Origin: Nostoc sp. UHCC 0926 | GTDB lineage: Bacteria; Cyanobacteriota; Cyanobacteriia; Cyanobacteriales; Nostocaceae | Assembly (NCBI RefSeq): GCF_028623165.1 | Contig: NZ_CP117771.1 | Coordinates: forward strand, 1-64,000 | Length of the DNA stretch: 64,000 nucleotides | Direction of reading: 5' to 3' | In this document: positions 43,201 to 51,349 of the stretch, one piece after another | Position numbering within the stretch: position 1 is the stretch's first letter | Layout of the letters: each line of letters begins with the position of its first letter | Position numbers and translations under genes: made by a program | The notes under the pieces: model-generated | Told to the model about the DNA's origin: nothing | Databases searched by the model: none | The model's input: only the letters and a program-made list of their open reading frames with translations

Positions 43201-43613
43201 AAGTTCCATTACCGGAATCAGAACCAAAGTTAGATACTGCTGGGCAATTCCGAGCCATTCACCGTGAACTTTGGCGTAAAGAAATGTTTGATAATTTGGT
43301 AGGGGCGATCGCTACTACCTACGAACAGCGACAGGCTAATCAATCTGCAAGTAATGAAATTGAGCAGTTTAAAATTGGTAGCCATTGGACTGCTTATGTG
43401 CAACCCAGTGGTGATTTTATTGTGCGAAATGAAGGTAAGCGGACGATTTGTCGAGGTAATCTAGAGACGGGTGAGGAGATATTTCCACTTTCAGAAGAAC
43501 GTGCCAGTGAGCTAGAAGCGATGATTTTAGAGAGGGAACGATTACTTCACAGAAAACATGAGTTATCACATAATAGACACCATGTTAGCAGTCAGAATAT
43601 TGAGTTGAACTGA
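40242..43613 (+). CDS. Single-chain RNA polymerase-like protein of the RdRP/YonO superfamily (double-psi beta-barrel)
   Basis: A 1123-residue protein. Counting from an upstream TTG at 40236, the metal-binding loop HQADFDGDQLMV (Asp450, 452, 454) matches the NADFDGD signature of RNA polymerase beta-prime and the DxDGD loop of eukaryotic RdRPs and YonO. Before it, KTGDCHGKISPQLAKQL (150-166) and CPFQFRFAW...SKG (172-201) resemble the DGxGxIS and AFQxRxxGxKG elements of the first barrel. After it come SSQNKVGLVATNIGRV (513-528) and LQVEVDSPKSAERL (557-570), like the NxxGxIANAH and AVDFPKTG motifs. About 500 C-terminal residues are unassigned. The upstream region gives no strong ribosome site. 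Confidence 0.75.
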   Translation: MDLTTRVLEGSGLSIPIFDGSYNNGKGRYLSEPEIIKNSLLEQMFEAEDLQSLLLVKIDSKNPDANHLRQRTFQDGIRRKLAFSSGNSYYFADGSLHKKIRRLFATEPDTACRYGSLLVSNCYKGSETFTGLRVKIVDFEDPQYADYKTGDCHGKISPQLAKQLGGEGNCPFQFRFAWRSNWAESDNSQCPKTSFLSKGTFLPDANLTDAKGYDIIMDRSSIKGIKKSELKNLITCGDYEFPQAVIGNRGNAKATSYDNSWQFTIWYSEEAIKQDLSKPTEEKARGLAELQRNPLVLAKYIIQQYDKQQRSQQEQSEEAFNEIEGNANNQAQESRWISLLRSDKYGQLIETPKFRKFATDYIANQWRDLAIKGGYNHNSGMAMPCDRLTRGTICVPHLPEGDVILTRYPIVNSDNIRLYQNIHDPELKKTRNLVWIHPKDAEEYHQADFDGDQLMVSSASKLPNIAQETLRAGEPGRFEPVKQRPKLAYTEITDEEGNLKYKNLAEIAAASSQNKVGLVATNIGRVQSSMPQDGENLERFGRRQRKLLNRLFQALQVEVDSPKSAERLEDIKEIGGENLLANAKKWSESHPSYFFDFKKDERLYRSFAMPADAPGSINIIAREVVNPVWEPTRIRSRDRHEFRYLFPKETLSVDALEWAEELKTRFQQARDEIKERVGDDREAFNEELGKLYESYRAEIDELFTSPEERFVNPADKLRQCVASRREGAAALWHTQHTRPELDRHRKDCLKLAEQMEITFSFEHDYELPSVALPQDIYVLSVPFGAGAIKWKESLEQKGIKFDATIHPQLPLIEFALKDLSPKVVDKLAAKFGENINDLDELNIPKDLRIIPPADHSWATSRQDSGVGALAYNLFTEEVCQQLQDFQFDEIKVLGIKYNDFANENFASKQWKKRSVTLEVGVFELPESHPEFYRYNGTPILQIDGKNLGTFAPDSPKLPIGATFAATLQPDGSSIILKVNPESISLPEVPLPESEPKLDTAGQFRAIHRELWRKEMFDNLVGAIATTYEQRQANQSASNEIEQFKIGSHWTAYVQPSGDFIVRNEGKRTICRGNLETGEEIFPLSEERASELEAMILERERLLHRKHELSHNRHHVSSQNIELN

Positions 43614-43673
43614 AGTGGCAAAGGAGATTATTTAAATGCGTAAAATAGTATAGGCGCTTTTATCAAATTACGA

Positions 43674-43907
43674 TTACCTTTGAAACCGCGATAATAATTC
43701 CTCACGGTCAGCCTGTAAAAGTAAGCCAAGATATTCTTCCCTAGATAACTGCATTAATTGAGGAATAATTGCCTCTAACTCAGCATCTAAATTACCAAAT
43801 CGTAACTTCAATAGCCCCGAAATGACTTTTATTCGTTCGGCTTCTGCACCTTATTGTTACCAAATGGTCACAATTTCCATAACTTCCTTGCGTTTATCTA
43901 ATCCCAT
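43674..43907 (-). pseudogene. DUF4351/Rpn-family remnant with two nonsense codons
   Basis: Reading leftward from 43907: MGLDKRKEVMEIVTIW, then TAA, CAA, TAA, then GAEAERIKVISGLLKLRFG and the DUF4351-like end LMQLSREEYLGLLLQADREE. Relatives have WYQEG, so TAC and GAA have each become TAA. The N-terminal nuclease-like part is gone. Confidence 0.65.
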
Positions 43908-43941
43908 TGTGCGGACAACGGTGAAAATTCAGGTCTGATAA

Positions 43942-46900
43942 TTAGTATATCCTAATAGTAACAATTTCCCTTTCCTGATTAATGTTATCAACCACTAAAT
44001 CATTCATCTGCCTATCTAATTCGGTCAGCCTTTTAATATTTTTCCCCATTAATTTCCAATTTTCTTCATAGTCATACGTGCTTAAATAAAATTCATTTTC
44101 ATATTTAACAATAATTAATTTATCAAACTTCATACTATTAGTAAAGTGATTGCCAACAACAGAAAATTCTAATATTTCTTTTTGATTAATAAGTGATATT
44201 TGTTTAGATTGTACTTTATTGAAACAATCCAAAATCCTGTAATCGTCAATATTTTTTTCGATGAAAAAGCTATTCCATTGTTCTAAATTTAATTCCAGTA
44301 TCCATTCTTTAAAAAGTTTGAACTCCAGAGTTTTATTGTCAGTACGGTATGCTTCACCTATTAAAATAGCAATTTCTCTATCATGTATCCCTAAGTTGAT
44401 AGCATAGACAGCAGCAAGATTCGATACACCATTAGAAGCAAAAGATACTAGATTTATAAAAATTGGGGGTAAATTATTATCGCCCAAGTAAAACCTTAAA
44501 TGTTGAATTAGTGAATTCAGACCCCAAGGTAGAGTATAAACCATACTCTCAATTCTTTTTACAGCTTTTTCAATATTGCTGTCGAAATAGGTGTCTGCTA
44601 TTTCTTTGTAAGTCTTTCCTTGTATCCAATCTAATAATATTTTAACCTTATCTTTATCCTTCCCCAAGTCGGATAACTCAGAGATAGTTTGAAAGATATT
44701 AAATGTTTCCTTCCAAAAAGTAACGGGTAATGTCTCAATATCGATGTAGTCATTAATTGTATCTCTTAACTTTTGAGCATACACACTGATAATTTCATTA
44801 CTATTAATAGATAATCCTGTAGTATTAAATAGCTTTCTCTTCGGAATTTCACTTATTTTATTTTTGACTGCTATTATTCGATTCTTAATTCCTGTTTTAA
44901 AACATTCTATTACCTGAAATGTATCAAGATTTTGAACAGTAAATAACATTTTATTAAAGATATTAGTTATTACTTCATCTGAAACTTCATCGACAACTGT
45001 TTCAAATAGCCATGCTAACAATTGAGAATCCAAGGTAGATAAAATTTCCTCTTTGTTCTTATTTGCATTATTTTTCTTTGTTGTCCCCCATTCACTATAA
45101 TCACCTCCTTCTTTTCTAAACTGAGATGTAGAACATAATGCCCATTCTTCAAGAAAATTATCGACAGTTTCCAGAGAAGATAATCTAAAATCAATAAGTG
45201 TTTTCATACCGGATAAAATAAAACTTTGGGCTTTTTCCCTTCTATTTTCGTTTAAAAACTTTTGCATATCATCTGAATTACAAAAAATTATGTGACCTTC
45301 AGTTTCAAAACCTGCTCGACCTGCTCTTCCAATTGCGTTACAGATTTGAGAGGTTGATAACTTATTGTAAGGAGAGGAATGAACAATTACATTTTTTATA
45401 GGGAGATTAACTCCTTGAGACAGTGTTGTAGTACATATTATTAGTAAAAGAATATTATTTTTTACACCGTTTTCAACAATTCTTCTTACACTTCGAGGTA
45501 ATTCACCATGATGATAGCCAAAACCTGCTCTAATAGCTCTAGCTAACTTGTGACCAGAACCAAGGATAGCTTCACAGGCTCTTGCTAATTTTTCTCGATT
45601 TGATACAGTTGAAGAATTGATTTCGGATGAGTTTAATAAATTATTAAAATCTAGTAACTTATCTGATATTGATTCAACCAGTTCTTTTGTAGTAGTAAAT
45701 ACAAGTGTAGGCCCAGTTTGCGAATAATAACTTGCTAATTTTGATACGACTGCAATTTTTCTGGTATCACGAAATTCTTGGTTATTCCACTGGAAACGTA
45801 ATGGAACATAAAAATCTTCAGACGGGTATTTATTATCCAAAGGCTGATATTTTACTCTAGCACTAAGTAAATTTTTAGAAAAACTATGCCACTCAAACAA
45901 ACCAAATCTTTGGTTAGTAGGTCTCCATTCAATTTCAATTTTATTATTTTCATCACCGGATATCCATTTAGCAAAATCAGAAGGATTGTCTATTACCGCA
46001 GATAAGCAAATAATTCTTACTTGGTTTTTCTCAGCAATATAAAATAATCTACTAAAAATTAACTCCGTTCGGAAGCTTCTTTTGTTAGCAGAAGCAGCAT
46101 CGTGTACTTCATCAATTATTATTAAAGATAGTTTATTTTTAAATTTTTCATTGTTTCTAATGATCAGGTCTAATTTTTCAGGAGTTAGAACAAATACTTG
46201 ATTATCTTGAATAATATCTTCTTCAAAAGGACTAAATTCATATCCTCCATACAAAATAGATACTCCAATACCTAATTTTGATAAACTCTTTGAGAGACTC
46301 TCTTCAACTTCTGACGCTAAAGCCCTGGAAGGAACTACGTAAATACAAATTTTATCTGGGTTATCTTTGAGTGATTTATAAATAGCTAATTCTACGGTTT
46401 TAGTTTTACCTGCGCTTGTGGGCATTGATATTATTAATGATTTATCTCCTAGTATTCCTTCACTTAATGCTTTTTTTTGAGATTTCCATAAAGTCATCAT
46501 TGGAAATCTACCAAGTGTACTAATTAAGCGTAGGTAAATTTTCCAGTCATTATCTATTTTTTCTAAATTGGATGCGATTATTTTTTGAGTATAGCTTTCT
46601 CTTAACTTGTTAAAGTAAATACTTAGAGAAGTTGCCAAGTTATAAGAACTATAATCACTAATGATTGTGAACTGATTGGCAGCAGCTTTAAAGTAATATT
46701 CAATTTTTTCTAAAAGAGAATCTTCTCCTGTCCTTAAAAACTGTAGTGTGTTCGCAAATGATCTAGCAATTAACCAAGTGCCAGTAATAGTAATTTTATC
46801 TGTAACTAATTCCATCCATTCTTCTTCTGTTGCAGACACAGAAGATGCTGTCTCATTTTTAAATTCAAAGAAAAATTTTGCTAAGGCATCCTGTAGTTTT

Positions 46901-48171
46901 GCTAACTTCCCTGAAATAAAATAACTTAAAAATATGTAAGAATTATCTTGGACGATATGAAGAGGTATATCTTCTCGATTAATAATTTTTTCCATTAAAA
47001 CTTTGGCGTTAGCATTGTATCCTGCAATACTATATAAAATAGCTCCATCAATTATATGCTTAATTGCCCCCTCTATATTGTTATTTTCAAGTTTCCAAAT
47101 TGCCAGTCTCTCGTATAGGGTTGCTGCCTCTTTTAAAATATCTTCAGATTGAGAGGGGAATTCTTGCATCACTCTAAAAGCCGAATATGTTAAATATTTA
47201 GCTGCATTCTCTAACTTGAATTGCTCGAATTCATATTTAATTTTTTCTCTACCAATGATTTTTAAATCTGAAGATAATGCCGCAGATGCAAGCTGACTTT
47301 GATGATTTTTAAAAACTAGATTATCTAAAAGACGGTTAACTTCTTCTATAACATCTTTTCCCTCAACTACAGGTGTAATTAACTCCTGATTACTATCCAT
47401 GATCTGAGAGTAATGGGCTAGACTTTCCTGATGTATTTTCCAGTTAGGTATTAAAAAAGGAATGATTTTTAGAGGTGTTGCCGGATGATTACATACTCCT
47501 TGAAAATGAGTATCTTTCCAAAATTTTTCTTCGGTAATTACAAAAGCAATATATTCAGTAACATAAATATAATTATATTCATTTAGAAAATTTTCTATCA
47601 ACCTAGCTTTATTATAGTCATTTCTTTCATAGAGTTGATTAATAATAAAATCGAAGAGAGTCGGGGAAGTATTTTTTACTGCTAATAAGTCTTCTGTTGC
47701 TTTTTTTACTGCCTGACTAGGAGTAGATTGATAATTTTTTGCTTCCAGGACAAGTAATGCTTTTGGATTGCCCTCTTTAGTAAATTCAAAACCTAATAAA
47801 TCGTCTCCATGCATAGACATTTTTCTATTAGGAGAGAGTCTAAGCTTGAAAACTGGAACCCTATAATTTGTACAACTTAAAACATAAGCAGTAGCGATGG
47901 CCTCACCTATATTGCCATGCCAAACTTTTTCATTGCCATTAGCAAGTTTATGTAAATTGGAAATTATCGCTCTTAAACCATCTTCCTTTAGGTTTTCTAT
48001 TTCTTTAATAATTCTCTGTGGGTGACGGCAGAAGTAAGTGAGTAACAAATTTAAATGACTGATAAATTGAGCGGTATCTCTGGGAGAAATTTTTTGACCT
48101 TTAACTTCCTTAAGTAATATTTGCTCAGAATTTAAAACAAGATTATCTTTAAAATGCTGAAAAATTTCCAT
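43942..48171 (-). CDS. Hachiman-like defence protein: HamA-type nuclease fused to HamB-type helicase
   Basis: A 1409-residue protein. Residues about 80-215 resemble the DUF1837/HamA nuclease: HGNIGE (85-90), a Lys-rich strand, HGDDLLGFEF (121-130) and VLEAKNY with Glu143 and Lys145 as the ExK pair. Residues 260-560 are helical repeats. The Ski2-like SF2 helicase follows with Walker A MPTSAGKT (583-590), DEVH (687-690), motif III SAV (724-726) and motif VI NAIGRAGRAG. Known Hachiman systems encode HamA and HamB separately and stop phage. Here one chain carries both. The rest of the protein (about 950-1409) is helical and unassigned. No partner gene is adjacent. Confidence 0.72.
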   Translation of the reverse strand: MEIFQHFKDNLVLNSEQILLKEVKGQKISPRDTAQFISHLNLLLTYFCRHPQRIIKEIENLKEDGLRAIISNLHKLANGNEKVWHGNIGEAIATAYVLSCTNYRVPVFKLRLSPNRKMSMHGDDLLGFEFTKEGNPKALLVLEAKNYQSTPSQAVKKATEDLLAVKNTSPTLFDFIINQLYERNDYNKARLIENFLNEYNYIYVTEYIAFVITEEKFWKDTHFQGVCNHPATPLKIIPFLIPNWKIHQESLAHYSQIMDSNQELITPVVEGKDVIEEVNRLLDNLVFKNHQSQLASAALSSDLKIIGREKIKYEFEQFKLENAAKYLTYSAFRVMQEFPSQSEDILKEAATLYERLAIWKLENNNIEGAIKHIIDGAILYSIAGYNANAKVLMEKIINREDIPLHIVQDNSYIFLSYFISGKLAKLQDALAKFFFEFKNETASSVSATEEEWMELVTDKITITGTWLIARSFANTLQFLRTGEDSLLEKIEYYFKAAANQFTIISDYSSYNLATSLSIYFNKLRESYTQKIIASNLEKIDNDWKIYLRLISTLGRFPMMTLWKSQKKALSEGILGDKSLIISMPTSAGKTKTVELAIYKSLKDNPDKICIYVVPSRALASEVEESLSKSLSKLGIGVSILYGGYEFSPFEEDIIQDNQVFVLTPEKLDLIIRNNEKFKNKLSLIIIDEVHDAASANKRSFRTELIFSRLFYIAEKNQVRIICLSAVIDNPSDFAKWISGDENNKIEIEWRPTNQRFGLFEWHSFSKNLLSARVKYQPLDNKYPSEDFYVPLRFQWNNQEFRDTRKIAVVSKLASYYSQTGPTLVFTTTKELVESISDKLLDFNNLLNSSEINSSTVSNREKLARACEAILGSGHKLARAIRAGFGYHHGELPRSVRRIVENGVKNNILLLIICTTTLSQGVNLPIKNVIVHSSPYNKLSTSQICNAIGRAGRAGFETEGHIIFCNSDDMQKFLNENRREKAQSFILSGMKTLIDFRLSSLETVDNFLEEWALCSTSQFRKEGGDYSEWGTTKKNNANKNKEEILSTLDSQLLAWLFETVVDEVSDEVITNIFNKMLFTVQNLDTFQVIECFKTGIKNRIIAVKNKISEIPKRKLFNTTGLSINSNEIISVYAQKLRDTINDYIDIETLPVTFWKETFNIFQTISELSDLGKDKDKVKILLDWIQGKTYKEIADTYFDSNIEKAVKRIESMVYTLPWGLNSLIQHLRFYLGDNNLPPIFINLVSFASNGVSNLAAVYAINLGIHDREIAILIGEAYRTDNKTLEFKLFKEWILELNLEQWNSFFIEKNIDDYRILDCFNKVQSKQISLINQKEILEFSVVGNHFTNSMKFDKLIIVKYENEFYLSTYDYEENWKLMGKNIKRLTELDRQMNDLVVDNINQEREIVTIRIY

Positions 48172-48442
48172 TAATTTACTTACGCTCGTTGAAAAAAATT
48201 TGATTTAGATACTATTTTTCTGGATAAAGCTCTGCAAAGATTAAAAAATTAGTTATATATATTACTACTACTAGTCTAGTCATTCTCAGTTTGCTATGGC
48301 AATAGGAGAGGTGTACTAGAATTCCCCCTTATGCCCAGAGTCTATTAGCCAACTGGACAATCAATAAATCGCCATTTGGTCTAGCTGTTTCCAGATCAAG
48401 CCTTGTTAGGCTAACTCTTAAGGCAATCAGCTTTGAGTACCT
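48172..48442. other. Divergent intergenic region before the transfer operon
   Basis: The 271 bases are AT-rich with a dyad (GCCTTGTTAGGCTAACTCTTAAGGC, 48400-48425) close to the start at 48443. No gene is seen. Promoters for both directions should lie here. Confidence 0.35.
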
Positions 48443-50488
48443 ATGGCTACCAAAACACTGACCAAACCTAAGCAAAGACAAAATTCTCAAAATCGCTCAT
48501 GGGAAAACCTGACAGATCGCCGTAAACTCCGCCATATTGAAAACACATTGGATAAAGCGATCGCATCCTCAATTCAGGATGATTCTATCCAGTCCCACGA
48601 AGACTTTAAAGCCTATGTAGAAAATTACAGCCAGGAATCGGGTAAAGCCCCCATCACAGTAGAACTCTGTGTAGGAGGTGGGGATGATGACGAAATTAGA
48701 GGCTATCGCTTCTACCTCACTAATGATCCGAACCACAGAACCAGTGGCAAGTACCTGATTAAAAACCTCGAAGGAATTACCAGCAAAGATGAAAACTACT
48801 TCACCCCTTCTAACATTGCTGAAATTTGCGGTTTTGCTGAAACAGAACTAGACGATCTCGATGATGAATTAGAAGATGACCTGCTCGATTTAGATGAAGA
48901 AAATGAAGAAATAGATGATACAAACGATGAACTAGACGACCTATTAAATGACGATTTCAACACTAAACTAGATGACCTAGATGACTTAGGTGAAGAAGAC
49001 GAGCCATCTGTTAGTCGTGTTAGCGCAGCCCAAACTAAAACTCAAGCCAAAACTTCAACTAAAACCCAAAGTAATTCTCAGCCTAAAACATCCTCTAAAA
49101 CTCAGGACAGAGCTAAGACCAATAAAACTGCTGCCAAAAACTCCAAATCCAGAGAGCCTCTAGACGAAGCTTCGCGTTTAAGTGCCACAGCTGCCACCAA
49201 TGGACGAGAAGTGAATGGGGTGAATTTGGCAGGCTTAACAGGACAACTGGCATCTCTGGGAATTGCGGTAGGACAGGGAGTTTTGGAACAGCTAGCAGCC
49301 GAAGCTGATTCCAAGCGGCTTGAACGAATTCTCAAAGAACTGCAACAGCAGAATGACCGCGTAGATAACATAGCCAGTCGCTTGCAAGAAGCAAAGCCGG
49401 ACTCACCAGAGTCTCAAAAGTCTCAAGATTTTCAAACTGTATCTGAAGAATCAGTCACAGACAATCCACTGGCTGTAGCTGCTACCAAAATCGGCTCGAA
49501 AGTAGACAATCTTGGTGACAAACTAGACCCCAAATACCAATCTCAACCATTTGAATTAAATAAGGATGCCAGCGTCAGCGAACAGCTTGACCAAATTGAA
49601 GCCTACCTGAAAGTTCTTTCCAAGCGACTTGACCGTTTAGAAATGGTAATTAGCCGATTGGAAAAACAGATGGCAGCATCACAAAATAATTCTACTGTTG
49701 TCGAGTCAGAAACGGATGCAGATATTGTCCAACCTAACTCTGCTAACCAGCCACCAGCAGACGTTGACATTTTAGAACATCTGACGAAACGCCAAGCACA
49801 GCAACAACAAGCTGCCTGTGCCGATGCTTTAGTGGGGTTTGCCAAAGTTGCTGGTGAGTTATTTGACCAATCACCCCAAGCAGGTATCGCCATTTCCAGT
49901 AACAAAACTTTATGGGTAGAAGCAGAAGACAAACAAGTAGCGATGCCTGCGGGGGGCGTAGCGATCGCTTTAGAAAATACCCAAGGTGAAACACTCTTTG
50001 CTGGTACTCGCACTCAGGGACAGTGGGCGATCGCACAAGACAATCTCAACCCTGATGAAAAGACTGGCATCTGTAAACTGCCACAGTCGAAAGAAGAATA
50101 CGCCCTCAAAGCCAGTACCCAAGCATTAATTCAAAAATTTCAAGAACAACTACCTAACCGATTTAACAGCAACGATGAACCGACATTCACCTGGACTGAA
50201 AAAGGCAAAGTCAAGTACGAGTTTGAAGTAGTAAAACTGCCCAATGATACACGGCTACTTCAAGGATTTAACCCTAATCGTAACGATGAACAAGTGCTTG
50301 ATGCCGTTTTAGTACCAGGGCAGCCTCCGGAGATTTTGCAGTGTAGCATCCCCCTGCGTGAGATAGAAACGCTACTGGACAATCAGCAATCAACTCGCTC
50401 TACCCAAGCCCAGACTGATAAAGATACCGCAAGGCAACGTCAGAAACAAACTCAAAGAAAAGCCAGCAAACCAGAAATGCAAGTTTAA
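48443..50488 (+). CDS. Large acidic/coiled-coil protein at the head of the T4SS operon
   Basis: A 681-residue protein. A basic N-terminus precedes a small domain (SHEDFKAYVENYSQESGKAP, GYRFYLTNDPNHRTSGKYLI). An Asp/Glu/Leu repeat region lies at about 135-190, then a Lys/Thr/Gln-rich linker and a coiled coil (LLKELQQQNDRVDNIASRLQ-like and AYLKVLSKRLDRLEMVISRL). A C-terminal globular domain spans about 430-640. I do not recognise it. It lies 20 bases before the VirB2-like gene, so it is probably a plasmid-specific transfer factor. The acidic run resembles that of the protein at 14502. Confidence 0.6.
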   Translation: MATKTLTKPKQRQNSQNRSWENLTDRRKLRHIENTLDKAIASSIQDDSIQSHEDFKAYVENYSQESGKAPITVELCVGGGDDDEIRGYRFYLTNDPNHRTSGKYLIKNLEGITSKDENYFTPSNIAEICGFAETELDDLDDELEDDLLDLDEENEEIDDTNDELDDLLNDDFNTKLDDLDDLGEEDEPSVSRVSAAQTKTQAKTSTKTQSNSQPKTSSKTQDRAKTNKTAAKNSKSREPLDEASRLSATAATNGREVNGVNLAGLTGQLASLGIAVGQGVLEQLAAEADSKRLERILKELQQQNDRVDNIASRLQEAKPDSPESQKSQDFQTVSEESVTDNPLAVAATKIGSKVDNLGDKLDPKYQSQPFELNKDASVSEQLDQIEAYLKVLSKRLDRLEMVISRLEKQMAASQNNSTVVESETDADIVQPNSANQPPADVDILEHLTKRQAQQQQAACADALVGFAKVAGELFDQSPQAGIAISSNKTLWVEAEDKQVAMPAGGVAIALENTQGETLFAGTRTQGQWAIAQDNLNPDEKTGICKLPQSKEEYALKASTQALIQKFQEQLPNRFNSNDEPTFTWTEKGKVKYEFEVVKLPNDTRLLQGFNPNRNDEQVLDAVLVPGQPPEILQCSIPLREIETLLDNQQSTRSTQAQTDKDTARQRQKQTQRKASKPEMQV

Positions 50489-50507
50489 TTCTACCGAGAA
50501 GAAAAAA

Positions 50508-51143
50508 ATGAACAACACAAAATCTCACATTTCTCAGTTAAAACTGCTGCTATCTCGTAAATTTTCAAACAACTTGAGAAACCTGAAAATCAACCGCACA
50601 GACTTACTTTTTATTTTACTATGTCTTGCGATTGGAATTTATTTGTTAGCTACCAAACCCATATTCGTCACTATTTTGGGATGTGCCACCATTGTTTTCT
50701 TGAGTATTGGGTACGTAATTCGCACAGTACCAATTCTAGAAAAGTATTTAGGTAAAAAAATTCGCTTTTGGCATATTGTTGCCGCCATTATCACTGTTAC
50801 CGCTTTACTCGATACCTTTACAACTCCAGCCCAAGCTATTTTCTTAAGCGGGTTGGAAAGCTTCTTCAACAATTTAGCCCAACAAAGTTCCCAAGCAGGA
50901 GGCGGTTCCACTAGCACTTTGGATGCCAACGTTGTTGGTTTGACATTTAACCTCATCCGAGGTGCATTCTTGCTGCTGGTTGCTGCTGCTTCTCTATTTG
51001 CCTATAACCAAGCACAGCAAGGTAACGACTGGCGACCGATTGTTACTCAAGTTGGTTTAGCGTTCTCCATTGTAATTGCCATTGATGTCATCACTTTCAT
51101 ATTTGTCGGTAATGGCGCAGGAACAACATCAGCCATCAGGTAA
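50508..51143 (+). CDS. VirB2/TrbC-like candidate pilin membrane protein
   Basis: A 211-residue protein. The N-terminal part has two hydrophobic segments (LLFILLCLAIGIYLLATKPI, TILGCATIVFLSIGYVI). A signal-like segment (HIVAAIITVTALLDTFTTPAQA) ends with a canonical AxA site. Two further membrane segments (LIRGAFLLLVAAASLFAY and VGLAFSIVIAIDVITFIFVG) are arranged like the VirB2/TrbC prepilin. It lies just before the VirB3/VirB4 gene, the usual place of virB2. The extra N-terminal part is unusual. Processing to a pilin is inferred. Confidence 0.6.
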   Translation: MNNTKSHISQLKLLLSRKFSNNLRNLKINRTDLLFILLCLAIGIYLLATKPIFVTILGCATIVFLSIGYVIRTVPILEKYLGKKIRFWHIVAAIITVTALLDTFTTPAQAIFLSGLESFFNNLAQQSSQAGGGSTSTLDANVVGLTFNLIRGAFLLLVAAASLFAYNQAQQGNDWRPIVTQVGLAFSIVIAIDVITFIFVGNGAGTTSAIR

Positions 51144-51349
51144 ACCCAACTTGAATTTTATACCCATTAAATAAGAATTCAGAAGTCAGAAAACATTCGT
51201 CAGAATTCATCAGTGGGGGATGAGCATAGTTGATCTAGACAACTTTGAGAGGTTATTGACAAGAAGAAAAGTCCTATTCTCCCCCTTATCTTCACTTGTC
51301 ACTTCTTGGTTGACTGACTACTAATGCAGCACCAGAGAATTATACAAAT

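Noticed and set aside
49603..50036. Two minus-strand frames of 136 and 97 codons
   Set aside because: Shadows of the T4SS-linked gene at 48443.
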